From Welwitschia mirabilis (Eukaryota; Gnetophyta; Gnetopsida; Welwitschiales): a stretch of DNA of 64,000 nucleotides. Numbering within the stretch: the stretch's first letter is position 1; every line of letters starts with the position of its first letter. The notes under the pieces are model-generated. The model worked only from the letters and a program-made list of their open reading frames with translations, was not told the DNA's origin and did not search any database. A program made the position numbers and the translations under genes. Of the stretch, positions 22,260 through 33,899 are shown piece after piece. The DNA lies in the NCBI GenBank assembly GCA_051453625.1, contig JBOZIK010000001.1, positions 2,432,622 to 2,496,621 of the forward strand, read 5' to 3'.

Positions 22260-23100
22260 ATAACTTCGTGTAAAAGCATAAGTACTAAAGTAAATTCATG
22301 TAGCTTTTAATTCCAACTCAAGTAGAACAACATAATTTGATCCATCATAGACATGAGTGCTTATGTAGTCTAAACTCAAGTATAATGGACTAATCTCATC
22401 CATCATAGATATGAAGATGATATATCCAAGTCACCTAGACTTCACAACAAGAATAAAATAAGCATGAAAAAGATCCATCGAATAAATATTTAGGTTATTT
22501 AATTTAGAATGATAAAAAAATCATTAAGTAGATTTTAAAGTAAAATCATTCTTCAACCAATCCTAAGCCTAACAAGTATAAAATAATCATAAGTTGATAT
22601 CAAAGCAATGCATCAAGAACATGTAACACTTTATTATCTAAAAGTAAAAGAATACAATATGAAAATTTACTCATGATAACCCAAAGGATATCATGCTATC
22701 TTTATAGCTAGCCAATCCCTATAGAAAGCTTAGAAAGAATTCATGACTAAAACTACAATCTCATTGATAATGATATGATATGATCCTCCTCAAGTGAAGA
22801 GAGGTAGGGTATTTATAGGCTATGATTAGGGACTATAATTAGGGTTAGAAGGTCATTATTTAGAATAACCAAATTTAATGGGATTGTTCTTTAGTCATGA
22901 AGTCAAATTTAAGGTTCTTATTAGAAACTCTTTCTTGTTTATCTTTTTTTTTTTTTTTTTGCAAAAATGATCAAAATGAATATTTGGCATTAAGAAAACT
23001 CAAGAACATAAATATGGTTCTATTCTAATTAAAGTAACTAACATCACTACTCCTAGTATTAGTGTTACCTTTAATTATGCTTAATACACCTTCATCCTTT
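22260..23100 (-). repeat. Probable LTR fragment (solo or partial), minus strand
   Basis: On the minus strand CCTATAAATACCC (22808-22819), followed by a C/T-rich stretch, is the promoter signature of the LTRs in this window. A two-copy degenerate repeat of about 65 bp lies downstream at 22310-22440. No partner LTR or ends were found, so limits are rough and the family is uncertain. Confidence 0.4.
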
Positions 23101-23639
23101 ACCAAAATGCTCTAGATCATATATTTATACTATAAAATGATAGCATTAAGGTAGATTATTAGTAAAACTAGATTTTCATGGCCTTATTAATCATCATGAT
23201 AATTAAGTAAGTATGCTAATTAAAGGGCATGAAGGAATCACATAATAAAGAACCTAGAAAAGCTTTGATAAACATCTAGTAATATCCCTAGAAAATAATG
23301 TAGTCAAGAGGACACTATAAGAGCACATAAAAATCATCATAGAAAGATAAAATTAAAGCCCTAATTAAAAAACATAGTAAGATATCCTACTAATAAGAGG
23401 TTCATGCTAGCATCCAAAATTACAAGATGAAGAAGAAGATATGGAAGGATGTTTGTAATGGTAAAATAATCCCAAATATCTTTTTAATGATAATTTCTTA
23501 GAATTGTAAAGACCTCAAAAACAACCTTTAAATTTTTTTACCTTTTTAGTTTCTTAAAGGAATATTTAATTTAATTATATTTTTATTAAAATAAATCTAG
23601 GTAGTACTAAATTAAATCAATTATATACAAAATATTACC

Positions 23640-24503
23640 AGTTAAATGTTTTAGTACCAAATATTAGAACTAGAGGTAGATTAATGATACTCTAGAAGCA
23701 TAGTAGGATTATCCAAATACTAATTTTTTCATGTTATTATACCTCAATCCTAGCCTTCACTATAAAAAGGATTAGGATCCCTATTTGTAATTATCCTTTG
23801 GTAATAAAAGTAATTATTCTTAGAGGGATAACTCTTTTATCATGTCTTTCTAATTTTCATCCTCTGGGAGTGGTATAGCCTCAAGGCTATATTAATGTTT
23901 GTTTAGTTTAAGTATTCTTCTTTGATGTAACATACATTGATTTTCCAACAAAAGTTAGTTTTCCTTTTCTTGATTTTAAGTGTACATTACTTTATACTTA
24001 AAAGAATTAATTTGAAACTATGTAAATACTAAGTTATATTTTTAAGTAAGTCTCTTTTGATCATATTTTGGTTTCATAACCTGTAATTATTTGATGGTTC
24101 TTAGGAGTTAAATCCTATTTATCATGCTTATGAATAGGCCATAAAGATCCAAAAGTAACAAAGGGACTTCACCACCACTCATGTGATGAATGAGCTTGTG
24201 TTATCACAATTTAAGTAATAACAAATTCAGTAAGTTAAGGTTTAAGAGGAATTCTATTATATCAATAATTAAATACCTTTTACCTATGGAAATATTTAAG
24301 TTATTTCTTTGAGTATTATCTTGTTTTCCTACTTTTACTAGTTGAAGTTTTTCTCCTTACTTTTTTAATTTGTAGTTTTACTTTAATTATCTACATTATT
24401 ATTCATGTGTTTTACTATTATAGGTATCTCCATTATTCCTATGAAAGAATGACACTATGCACTCATCTAGCTTTTTTATAATTTTGATCCATAAATATAT
24501 TTT
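23640..24503 (+). repeat. E4 5' LTR (approximate start)
   Basis: Ends just before a primer site at 24504. Segments align with the LTRs at 39400-39697 and about 43950-44812. TATA box (TATAAAAA) at 23761-23768, about 740 bp before the primer site. The 5' boundary was not resolved. Confidence 0.6.
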
Positions 24504-24521
24504 TGGTGTTGTTATTGGGAA
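24504..24521 (+). promoter_or_regulatory. E4 primer binding site, fully transition-decayed Athila type
   Basis: TGGTGTTGTTATTGGGAA against canonical TGGCGCCGTTGCCGGGGA: 11 of 18 match and all seven differences are C to T or G to A. It follows a run of T, as in Athila elements. Confidence 0.75.
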
Positions 24522-25954
24522 TAATGATATGGTATCTTTACAATAAGCATGCATAACTTTTCTTTTTTTCTTCTATTTTAGATTATTGTATTTTTCATTT
24601 TTTTCACATTTCTAGTGGTTGTTACTAGATTTCTACATTTTTATTAGTTTCTATACTTTCAAATGGTTAGTACTAGTTGATCTCTAGTTACACTTAAACT
24701 TGTCCTTTTTTTAAATTATTTTAAAGTTTTGTTGAACTTTTTATCTCTAATATAAAATATCAATGTTATATCAATCTTTTTGTAAATAGTACTAACTAGT
24801 TTATGTAGGTTTTGCTAATTGGTTTTAAAGTGATAAAAATTAAAAAGTTAAGAAAATAAAAAATGATGAAAATAGGTAAGAACTCTGTTTGCTTTCTTTT
24901 TTCCTACATTTTTAAATATAGTAGATTTTATTTTTAGTGTTACATTCATTAGATTAAATCTTTCAATTTTTGTTTTAATTTTTGCAATACTATTTTTGTA
25001 CGTTTTTTCTATGGCTTTTTTTTTCCTTCTATACTACCATTTCATGTTCTATGATTTATCTCCCATTATCCATGATAAGATAATTTTTGTGCAAATCACT
25101 TTTAAAACTTATCCACAACTTTGCCTTAATCTTACTAATATTTTCTAGTATCAGGTTCCTTTTAAAACTATCATTTCCTAATATTTTAGATTCTAAGTAG
25201 GTTTTAATCATTAATAAATTTTCTTTCTAAATGCAAATTCTTTTGTTGTATCCATTCTAACTCTAGCATGGCATTTAATTTTAATCATGAAATTGTATTT
25301 TCTTCTTTATCTTTTAGTAATGATAATCTATATAATTTTAAATCCTATGATTATTTTAATACTAGGTAAACCTCTAGAAATTATCTTCAACTTACAAAAA
25401 CTTGATACATAGATAAGATTCCTTATAATCCTGAGTTTGAAAATACTTACTCTCAATAAAACAAGTTTGATCTTATATTTTTCACCATTTTTTATGACCT
25501 ATATTCTTCATCATCTTGTTAATATCATTTACTCTCTAATCCTTATTTTTAATTTTCTCATAAATACCCTCCATCATTTCTTTCATATCATTCATCTTTT
25601 CTCTAATACTTCTCTTGTTATGATAACCATTATTCTACTTTAGATTCCATGAAAGATATCTTATAGAGATTTCTAGAAGATGTTATCTAATGTTCTTAAT
25701 CTAACATCTAATATTCTTCTTCAAATTTCTTGGAAGACATCTTTAAATATTCATAAAATCTCAAGAGAAACTTGAGTAAAGTATCCAATAGTTAAACTAG
25801 ACTACTTTTCAAATCATTAGTAATCTTAACCAACATAAAGAGAAAGAACCTCCTACCTGTGTTAAACCTAATTCTAAAAGTCTTGAATTAATTAAAAGAA
25901 TTAAGGATAGTTAAATATCTAACATCCAAGTCATGTTCTTTAAGGATAAGAAAA
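24522..25954 (+). mobile_element. E4 internal region, left part (interrupted by E3)
   Basis: Aligns in order with E6 from 39719 to about 41150, for example the CAAATCATTAGTA word at 25814 and about 41005. It resumes at 33361 after the nested element E3. No gag knuckle, protease, reverse transcriptase or integrase is visible. I infer a non-autonomous (LARD-like) family with at most gag-derived coding remnants. Confidence 0.65.
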
Positions 25955-27082
25955 TGTTGCATTGCATATTTGTGCAAATGATTTAAGCTTAAGAAGATTC
26001 TGTTATTCAAAAATAAAAAGTCATAATATATTGAAGACTTATAAGAAAAGAATGAGGATTGATTTCCAAAAAGAATATAGTAACCAAAATTTAAGAACAA
26101 TGCAATAAATAAAGATGTGATGCAATGTAATGTAAAATGCAGCTAAACCTAAATGAAACCTATTTGATCACTGAGTTGACCTATCATGAAGACTAATCCT
26201 ATATAATCTAAATTAGCTAAGAATACTATCACTAATCAAGAATAACTTAAACTATTATATGAATCAAATAAATGTAATAAAAAATGATTCTTAAAACTAC
26301 TTTCTTCAGCCTTAATAAAGGTTGCCCTTAAGAAATAAATCACTAATAAAACCATTCCTAGATCAAGGGCAACATAAATCATAAGGGACATCTAACAGAG
26401 CTAAATGCATAAATGAAAACAAAGTTTTATATTAAATGGAAACCAACATCTAAGTTATAAAATAGTCGGGCCTTAATGGAAGATGCATAGCCCTTCACCA
26501 AGGGAATGTCTCTATACAACTTTTGAGATGAATTTTTTGTTCTTCAATCTTTTATCATGAGGATTTTTAATGCATTGAAGATAGAGAGAAGACTCAAATG
26601 GGGTCTTATTTATAAGGTCATATAACAAAGCTAATACATAAAAGGCACTATAAAACATGCTCCATTATAGGAAAAAACAAACAAAAGTCAGCTGGTGGTT
26701 ACAACTGTCATCCTAACATTATCATCCAGACGACCATGAGGATGATAGCCTTTTATAAAACATGACTTAATAGTATTAACTTAGCATCCACGTTAGCATC
26801 CAATGTGGCATGAATAATGTTGTTGTTTTAGCTATTATGGGGACAATAGTATTGCTTATCATCTAAGTGAGAAGAAGCTAGCCTTTTCCATTAGCCATCT
26901 TTTTCCAAAGATATGTGTCTTAGAATGTGCCTTAAATGCCTTAAATTATGTCAAGAATTACACATTTATGAGATCTTTCATTAATTCCCCAAAATCCTCA
27001 GAATTTCATCTAAACCTATATAAATGTCTTGTAAAATAGCTCATAAAACCTCATCAAATACACACAAATTGGCAGTGCATCA
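25955..27082 (-). repeat. E3 3' LTR
   Basis: On the + strand starts TGTTGCATTGC and ends GGCAGTGCATCA, next to a decayed purine tract (reverse complement of 27083-27105). Minus-strand TATA-like CCTTATAAATAAG near 26604-26616. Palindrome modules at about 26705-26752 and 26829-26866. Confidence 0.82.
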
Positions 27083-28800
27083 TAGCCTTTCACTTATTCT
27101 TTATTAGTTCTTGATAAAAACCAAGTAGAAAATCACAAACACAATCTAATTTTTCTTTAAAAAAATCAATCTAGACATTATAAAATAGGTTATAAAACAC
27201 ATTACATAGAAAAATAATAAGTTACACACATGTGTATGAAAAATTCAAAAATACGTCTCATGAAATCTTTAAAATAACTTGAAAAATTTATGAAAATAAG
27301 CCATGAAAATGGGTTCTACCCCTCCTGAAAAAAAAATACATCCTATATTAGCTAATAAAAAGAAGAAAGTAGATGAGAATGATAAGGTAGATGATGGATG
27401 CTTATGAATTTAAATAACTTTCTAAAGTAAGTGCAAAGTTGAGTAAACAAATGTCGGATTTGAAAAATATAGATGTATGAAATATTATGACAAGAAAAGA
27501 AAAAGTGGAGAATGAAAATGTTCCATCACAAAATGATTATGAGCAATGTTCAGAACTTCAAAAAACTAAAAACATCACAAAATTGTTAAGAAAAATCATC
27601 TAAGTAAGAAATCAACTCTTTATTTAAAATTAGATAAGAAAAATCATTAAATGTCAAGGTCTTAAAATGATAAGAAAATATGGTAATGACTTTGAAATAA
27701 CTAACTGAATAATTAAAAAAAAAAATAGAAAGAATGGACATAAAGTAACATAAAGAAGATAGCCTCCCTATCTGAAATTTTAATATAGTAGATTCCCATG
27801 TAAGAAATTATAATATCACTTAATTTTAAAATGAATGACTTGATGTATAAATTATTTCTATTCAATGAGGAAGTGGTTATGATAATGCTAAAAATGAAAT
27901 GCTTTAAACAATAAGTGATAAGATCAAATAGTTACTCAAAAAATGAACTCACCTACTAACATCTCAAAACAAACACCTAAATCCCTAGAAATAAAACAAT
28001 CATGTTAAAAGACTAAGAGTTTAAGAAATAAGAAATGCCTTTGATGATACTAGAGACACCAATGATTCTATAGCCTCTAAGTTTTTATTACTATTTCATT
28101 ATCCATGATGAAGGGAGTGTGGCCATAGTTAGAGAAGTAAAGACTCGCATAGCATGAATAATTGACCCCCTAGTAAAGTTCCCACAGTTATCATGTTACA
28201 CTACCAAATCCCCTTTTAGGAAAATTTGCCTTAGTGTACTAGTAGTAGGACATCATGGTGACTATGTTTTTGAGCTATCTCAAATATAAAACATCATGGT
28301 ATTATTTTACTTTTTTTTTTGTTACATAAATAAAACATTCCACATAACCAAACACTCTAAAAGACAAAGGTAAAGTCTTAAGATAAAGACAAAAAAGAAC
28401 ACCCTTAAATAATCTAAGACATTTTCATCATTGAGAAAAACATCAAAAATAAAATAGCTTCCTTCAAATTAAAGTTCATAGATGGATGAATATCTTAAGA
28501 TTGGGTGAATCTAATCTTACCACTGTAAAATGCCCAAGTCAAAGACAAGTTATAAAAATAAATATATAAGTCATGTTTAAAAGATGATTAAGTAATGTCA
28601 TAATGACCTCCAAAGTAAAAAGATAAAAGAAAATTCAAATAGTTGTTAGTTCATTTTCAACCTTTGTCCATTAAATTTCTGAAAGGTCTCAAAAGAGCAA
28701 TTAGAATGTACTTTCTCAAAAAGATGAGGACCTAACCATAAATCAATTTATTGCTTAAAAATTAAAGTCAAAATCATAAATATATAAGAGCAAAAAGGAA
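27083..28800 (-). repeat. E3 3' untranslated region
   Basis: Contains the family's conserved block (28021-28240) and A/T-rich spacer; equivalent to 15400-17441 of E2. No gene seen. Confidence 0.7.
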
Positions 28801-28837
28801 ACAATAAAGAAAAATAAAAAAAAATTTTATTTAAATC

Positions 28838-29065
28838 CTAAAATATAATTACAATTTTATTGAAAAGGAAGAAAAAGGAAAGGATTTTTTTAGATGATCT
28901 CAGGATATGCATACTTTTAGAGAAATAAGGCCCAAACAAAATATTCATCAATTGATAAAACATAAAAGGTATATAATTATTTTTGAGTAGAATTAATTGG
29001 AGGAAGAGAGTGATAGTAGGTAAATCTTTATGAGACCATATGAAAGCATGAATTTTAGAAGTCAA
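28838..29065 (-). pseudogene. E3 ORF-X
   Basis: Open for 75 codons. Its centre (LILLKNNY, FMFYQLMN, FGPYFS) aligns without gaps to E2 ORF-X and shares residues with the copies at 56740-56990 and 63190-63400. It lies between protease and 3' UTR. The function is unknown and I recognise no named domain. It is the longest uninterrupted copy and therefore the best query for a database search. Confidence 0.55.
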
Positions 29066-29395
29066 AGGAAATATTAATGTTAAATCTTATTTAGATAAAA
29101 TATTTTTATTCATTATAAGAGTTTTATTTTGATCATTACAAAGAAAATCATACTTTAGTCCACTAGGAAGGTTTTTCATATTTAAATTAAAATTTTTAAT
29201 CTATGGTTCATGTAGTGGATAATCTCCCTTGAGGTATGAGTTTTTCTTTAATAGTTAGACTTTTTTTCAATCTAAGAGTTTAATTTATTTTTCATTCTAA
29301 TATAAATTTCATGGTCAAAGTTAGATGTATCTAAGTCTTTAATCTCAAGTAAATCATCATAAATCTGAGGCTCATGTAATGTTGGTCCTCTTTCT

Positions 29396-29930
29396 TTAAG
29401 GGAATGATGTCAAAGAAATAAAGTTGGTTTTGATTTTACTTTCTGTATCCTCTTCATTACCTAGGTCTTTTTCAGCTACATCAAAAACTCTAATTGTAAA
29501 CATTTTATTTTCTAGATAACACTTTATCATTCCAGCTCTTGTGTCAATAATGCAGTGGACTGTTGCATAAAAGGCTCGCCCTAGAAGTAATGGGTATTCT
29601 CTATTGTATTTCACTTATATAACAATTACATCTATTAGGTAGCAAACCTCTTCAATTTGGATCACTAAATCTGATAACCCATAAGGGTTTCTTAACTGAG
29701 TATCCACTAACTATAAGAGAATCTGAAGATGCTTTATTTTCCTTCTAAACCAAGTTTCTTGCAAATGTGTACTGGCATGATGTTAATACTCATTCCAATT
29801 TTGATTAAAGCTCTCCTAATGGTTTTGTTTTACTCCAATGTGACATTTACTATTTTTGTCCCTAGATCTTTAGATTTTAAATATTTTTGTAACATTAAAT
29901 TTATGAGGGATTGAGGTAAAAAGACTTTGT
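29396..29930 (-). pseudogene. E3 aspartic protease domain, decayed
   Basis: Minus-strand copy of the E2 protease. The region corresponding to the DxG core reads LIKIGMS, so the catalytic aspartate is replaced by lysine. ICKKLGL follows. The C-terminal half is in the open frame 29614-29396 (YPLLLGRAF, CIIDTRAG, FTIRVFDV), the most family-typical stretch. Several stops separate the two halves. It would have cleaved the gag precursor; it cannot now. Confidence 0.82.
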
Positions 29931-30199
29931 TAGGAATAACTCATTTTTTTTTTCTTCATGTTAAGTCTTTATATAGCTTTAAGTACCCTAGATTTTTTGT
30001 AAAAGTTTTTAGAAGGATAATTTTATGCTTACATTTTTCATCAAGGCTTTGAGATGTTTATTAAAAGTTGAATTAGAATTAAACCTATCAAGCCAAGGGG
30101 TAGTTGGTTGTTTTTGTAAAGAATTCTTCTTTTTTTAAAAGAAGGAATGTTATAATCTTCTAATATTTCAATGTCTTCTTCATCCTCATCATCTCAAGT

Positions 30200-31716
30200 A
30201 TCATTCTGGGAGGTTGATGCTTTACAAGAAGGAGGGTTTACTTCATGTTCACTTCATGTCACAATGTTACAGTATCTTCTTACTTTATTAGAATTTGGGA
30301 GAGGTTGTATTGTCAGTGATTCTTATGGTCTTTAATTTATTAACATGGTTCGTTGAAGGATATTTACTAAGTTTTTAATGTTTGCATTTTATTTTCCTTG
30401 TAATTTTATAAGAATAACAATAGAGTTTTGAAGAGAATCATCTTAATGTTGGAAATTTGATGGACTTAATGAAATTTTAAATTTTTGAATTAATTTTTAA
30501 AAGTTTGCAAATTATTTTGAAAATGTGTATTCAATTTACGTGGTACTCGATTTTGATTTCTAAAGTTTGAAAATGTTTGATTAAAAGCACAAACTTCTTC
30601 ATGTATTTTCTTTTTGTATGTTAGCAATAGTGGATAATCCTTGGTAATGTGATAATTGTACTCACATAAGTCACATGTTAGCATAATATTCTTGTCGGTT
30701 GATGATCTCGCATCTAAGATCATTTCAGTATACTTCTCTAAAGTTATTGTAAAATTTTGAATTAGATTTATATGGTTATATTTCACCTCTTTTTCTTATT
30801 TAACTTCTTTTAAATCTTTAATGAGTTATCCTATAGTATAATTTTCTTTTGATGTTAACCAAGTTTTAGCTTACCTCTATAAGTTCCTCTAATATTTTTC
30901 AAGCATTTTATAATGTGATGTTCATAAGGTTTTCTCATAAAAAAAGTTTACAAGTTATTTTATCTAGTAGTTTAGCTTACTGTAAAAGTAGTTAACTAGT
31001 TTTTTTCATGAAAGAGCATCTACTAGATTAAAGTAAATGGTAATGAAGAAATGTTCCTATGTGGAAGCGTAATCCTCATTTGATTATTGTTGAGAATTTA
31101 TTACCTTTTCTTTTCCTTTTTCTAATAGTTTCTTTACTCATGAATCCTTTAATAAAAGCCTCCTAGACTTGATCCCAAGACTTTAAACTTTCGTGGGTAT
31201 AAGTTTTAGCCAAAGTTTTGCTCTTCCTTTTAAAGTCATAGGAAATATTACCATGTATGTTCTATCACTAATCCTCTTCTTTCCATTTCTGGAGGTAAGA
31301 ATTAATTATTCTATGTTTGTAATGTATTGGAGGGGANNNNNNNNNNNNNNNNNNNNNNNNNNNNNNNNNNNNNNNNNNNNNNNNNNNNNNNNNNNNNNNN
31401 NNNNNNNNNNNNNNNNNNNNNNNNNNNNNNNNNNNNNNNNNNNNNNNNNNNNNNNNNNNNNNNNNNNNNNNNNNNNNNNNNNAAGGTTTAAAGACCCTAC
31501 AACTTGCTTATACTTTTGGTAGTACTTAACATTATTTTCTTCAAAATTTTCTTGAATAGGATTAAATTTAGAAAAAATTAATTCATAATAAATATTATAT
31601 GTTCCTAAAGATTACTTTTCTGATTCGATTTCAAAGTTTATAATCCCTTCTCTAATGCTTTCTTCTATTAATAGCCTTTCTCTTTGATAGTTATTCCCTA
31701 AACCAATCATATCATA
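30200..31716 (-). pseudogene. E3 gag, decayed
   Basis: Aligns to E2 gag along its length. The N-terminal segment near 31716-31612 (RERLLIEESI) corresponds to the E2 segment after 12612. A 146-N gap at 31337-31482 removes part of the N-terminal half. The knuckle at about 30690-30640 reads CDLCEYNYH followed by YP, again lacking the last cysteine, and sits in the open frame 30786-30490. The tail ends near an acidic DIEILEDYN motif (about 30160-30200) also seen in E2. Confidence 0.8.
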
Positions 31717-31763
31717 GCATCCTATAATAAAAATAATAAAACAATGAAATAAAAAATAACTAA

Positions 31764-32005
31764 CTATCATCCTAACTATGATGGAGACGACACACACAAA
31801 AAATAGAAAATATAAGTACAACAGAACAGAAACTAAGAGTTGGAAANNNNNNNNNNAAAAACACATAGACTATCATCCTTCTGGTTGTGAGGATGCAATG
31901 GAGGAAAATAAAAACTACTTATTATTATGCTAATAAAAAATATAATCTTAAGACAAAAATTAAAATCACAAACTGTCATCCTGACTATTATGAGGACAAC
32001 AAACG
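31764..32005 (-). repeat. Three palindrome modules in the E3 5' leader
   Basis: At about 31764-31795, 31869-31895 and 31974-32005, spaced roughly 105 bp apart; each has CATCC and GGA(C/T)... arms. They fall between the primer site and gag, as in E2. A 10-N gap sits at 31847-31856. Confidence 0.75.
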
Positions 32006-32165
32006 GATCAATGGTTATTTTACTACTAAAACTAAAACTGAAAAACTGCAAATAGAAAACATATGATTCCTAATTAAAACAAATCATTACAATGGATAAA
32101 TAATCAAATGGAAATACGATGTACTCATCTAAATGATGATAATCCTCATGCTCCTCAGCAACCTT

Positions 32166-32183
32166 CCTTGGAAACACTACTAA
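32166..32183 (-). promoter_or_regulatory. E3 primer binding site
   Basis: Minus strand TAGTAGTGTTTCCAAGGA, 1-2 nt from the LTR end, 10 of 18 matches to the Athila site; six of eight differences are C to T or G to A. Confidence 0.6.
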
Positions 32184-32184
32184 G

Positions 32185-33360
32185 ATGTAATGATTTGTAT
32201 TTATGCAAACAATTTAAGCTTAAGAATATTTTATCATTCATACATAAAAATAGGTATCTACATAATAGAACATACTAATATAGATTGAAGTTGAACTAAA
32301 TGTTATAATCCCTTAAAGACTCATGAGAAAAGAATGATAATTGATTTTTAAAAAGAATATGATAACCAAAATTTAAGAATAATGCAAGAAATAAAGATGT
32401 AATGCAATGCAATGTAAAATGAAACTAAACCCAAATGAATACTTATTTGATTAATAAGTTGACCTATTATGGAGACCAACCTTGTATAACCTAAATCAGC
32501 TAAGGAGATTATTACTAATTAAGACTAACTTAAGCTATTAGATGATTCAAATAAATGCAATGCAAAATGATTCCTAAAACTACTTTCTTCAGCCTTAACA
32601 AAGGCTACCTTTAAGACCTATATCACCAGTGAAACTGTCACTAGATCGAGGATAACATAAACCATAAGGAACATCTAATAGAACTAAATGCATAAATAAA
32701 AATAAAGATTTATATTAAATGAAAACAAACATTTGGATTACAAAATAACATGCATAGCCCTTCATCCAAGGAATGTCTTTTTGCAACTCTTGAGATGGAT
32801 CTCCCACCCTTTAATCTTTTGTCATGAGAATTTTCAGTGCATCAAAGATAAAGAGGAGAGTTAAATAGGATTTTATTTAGAGGGTTATAAAACAAAACTG
32901 ACACACAAAAGAAATTGCAAAACATGCTTCATTACAGAAAATAAATGGACAAAATAGACAAAAATTGACAAGTGATTACAACTGTCGTCTTAACATTGTT
33001 ATTCAAATGATCATGGGGATAATAGCCTTTTATAAAATATGATTCAATAGTGCCAAATTAGCATCCATGTTAGCATCCAATGCGACATGAACAATATCAT
33101 CATCTTAGCTATCATGGGAATGATAGAGAAGATGATAGTCTTCCTTACCATCGGCTAGCCTTTTTCATTAGTCATCTTTTTTCAAATTTATATGTATTAA
33201 AATGTGTCTTAAATGCCTCAAATTATGTTAAGAATTAAACATATATGATATCTTTCATCAATTCTCTGAAATCCTCAGAAATGCATCTAAACCTATATAA
33301 ATGTCCTACAAAATAGCTCATAAAACCCCATCAAATACATATAAATTGGTAGTGCATTAA
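32185..33360 (-). repeat. E3 5' LTR
   Basis: About 1.18 kb, collinear with the 3' LTR at 25955-27082 (for example both contain GACCTATTATGG- or GACCTATCATGA-like words near the inner end). Outer end GTGCATTAA abuts the target duplication at 33361. Palindrome modules at about 32980-33025 and 33100-33130; TATA region degraded. Confidence 0.82.
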
Positions 33361-33890
33361 GAAGAAATTGCTAATAAAACTAATAAGCACTTATTAGAGA
33401 CTAATCAATCACTAAAGTAAAGTAAACCACTTAATAATATTCATGCATGTAAGGATGAGTTATTTAGCAATACATATGATGACAAACATATCAAAGAAGA
33501 ACCCATACCCAATTTATCATATGTAGAACATTTACCTTCTGCTTAACATATTTATGAGGAAAATGTTTATTCTTTATCTTTTGAAAAAGAACCAACCTTT
33601 GATGAAGAAGATAAATCTTTCTTAAAATTACAACAAACATCTAATGATTTTAAGCATCATTCTTTTAATGAATGTTCACCTCATCTAATAATCTTTAACT
33701 CACTTTTGTCTTTCCCTAAAGATGATGTCTTGTAAGATTTATTAATAAAACATAAATAATTTAAATGATAGATCTTTTAAAACTTTAAATACATAGAATT
33801 TATTACTTTCATTAATTTTCTCCTTAATTTTATAGAATCAAGTATGAAAATTTGCATAGATAATCTTATAGTTCATGAAGATTATGCAAT
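33361..33890 (+). mobile_element. E4 internal region, right part
   Basis: Resumes E4 after E3 and aligns with E6 about 41138-41800. Both copies read a similar acidic, broken frame; near the end E4 has SFPKDDVL and E6 has SFFLNDVLQELL. The family is not recognised; a gag C-terminus is possible. Homology with E6 fades near 33880, where the copia element probably begins. Confidence 0.6.
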
Positions 33891-33899
33891 TAGACCTTA

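Larger units (their letters stand above)
25955..33360 (-). mobile_element. E3: nested, nearly complete TR-GAG-like element, minus strand
   Basis: About 7.4 kb, same family as E2 and inverted relative to it. 5' LTR 32185-33360, primer site 32166-32183, leader, gag about 31716-30200, protease 29930-29396, ORF-X 29065-28838, conserved 3' block 28240-28021, 3' LTR 27082-25955. It is flanked by GAAAA (25950-25954) and GAAGA (33361-33365). The uninterrupted E6 paralogue shows a single GAAGA at the corresponding place (about 41138). This fits a 5-bp target duplication with one G-to-A change. No reverse transcriptase or integrase is visible. Confidence 0.88.

Noticed and set aside
22790-22900. Promoter of a host gene on the minus strand
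   Set aside because: TATA plus C/T-rich leader matches LTR promoters in this window, and no reading frame follows.
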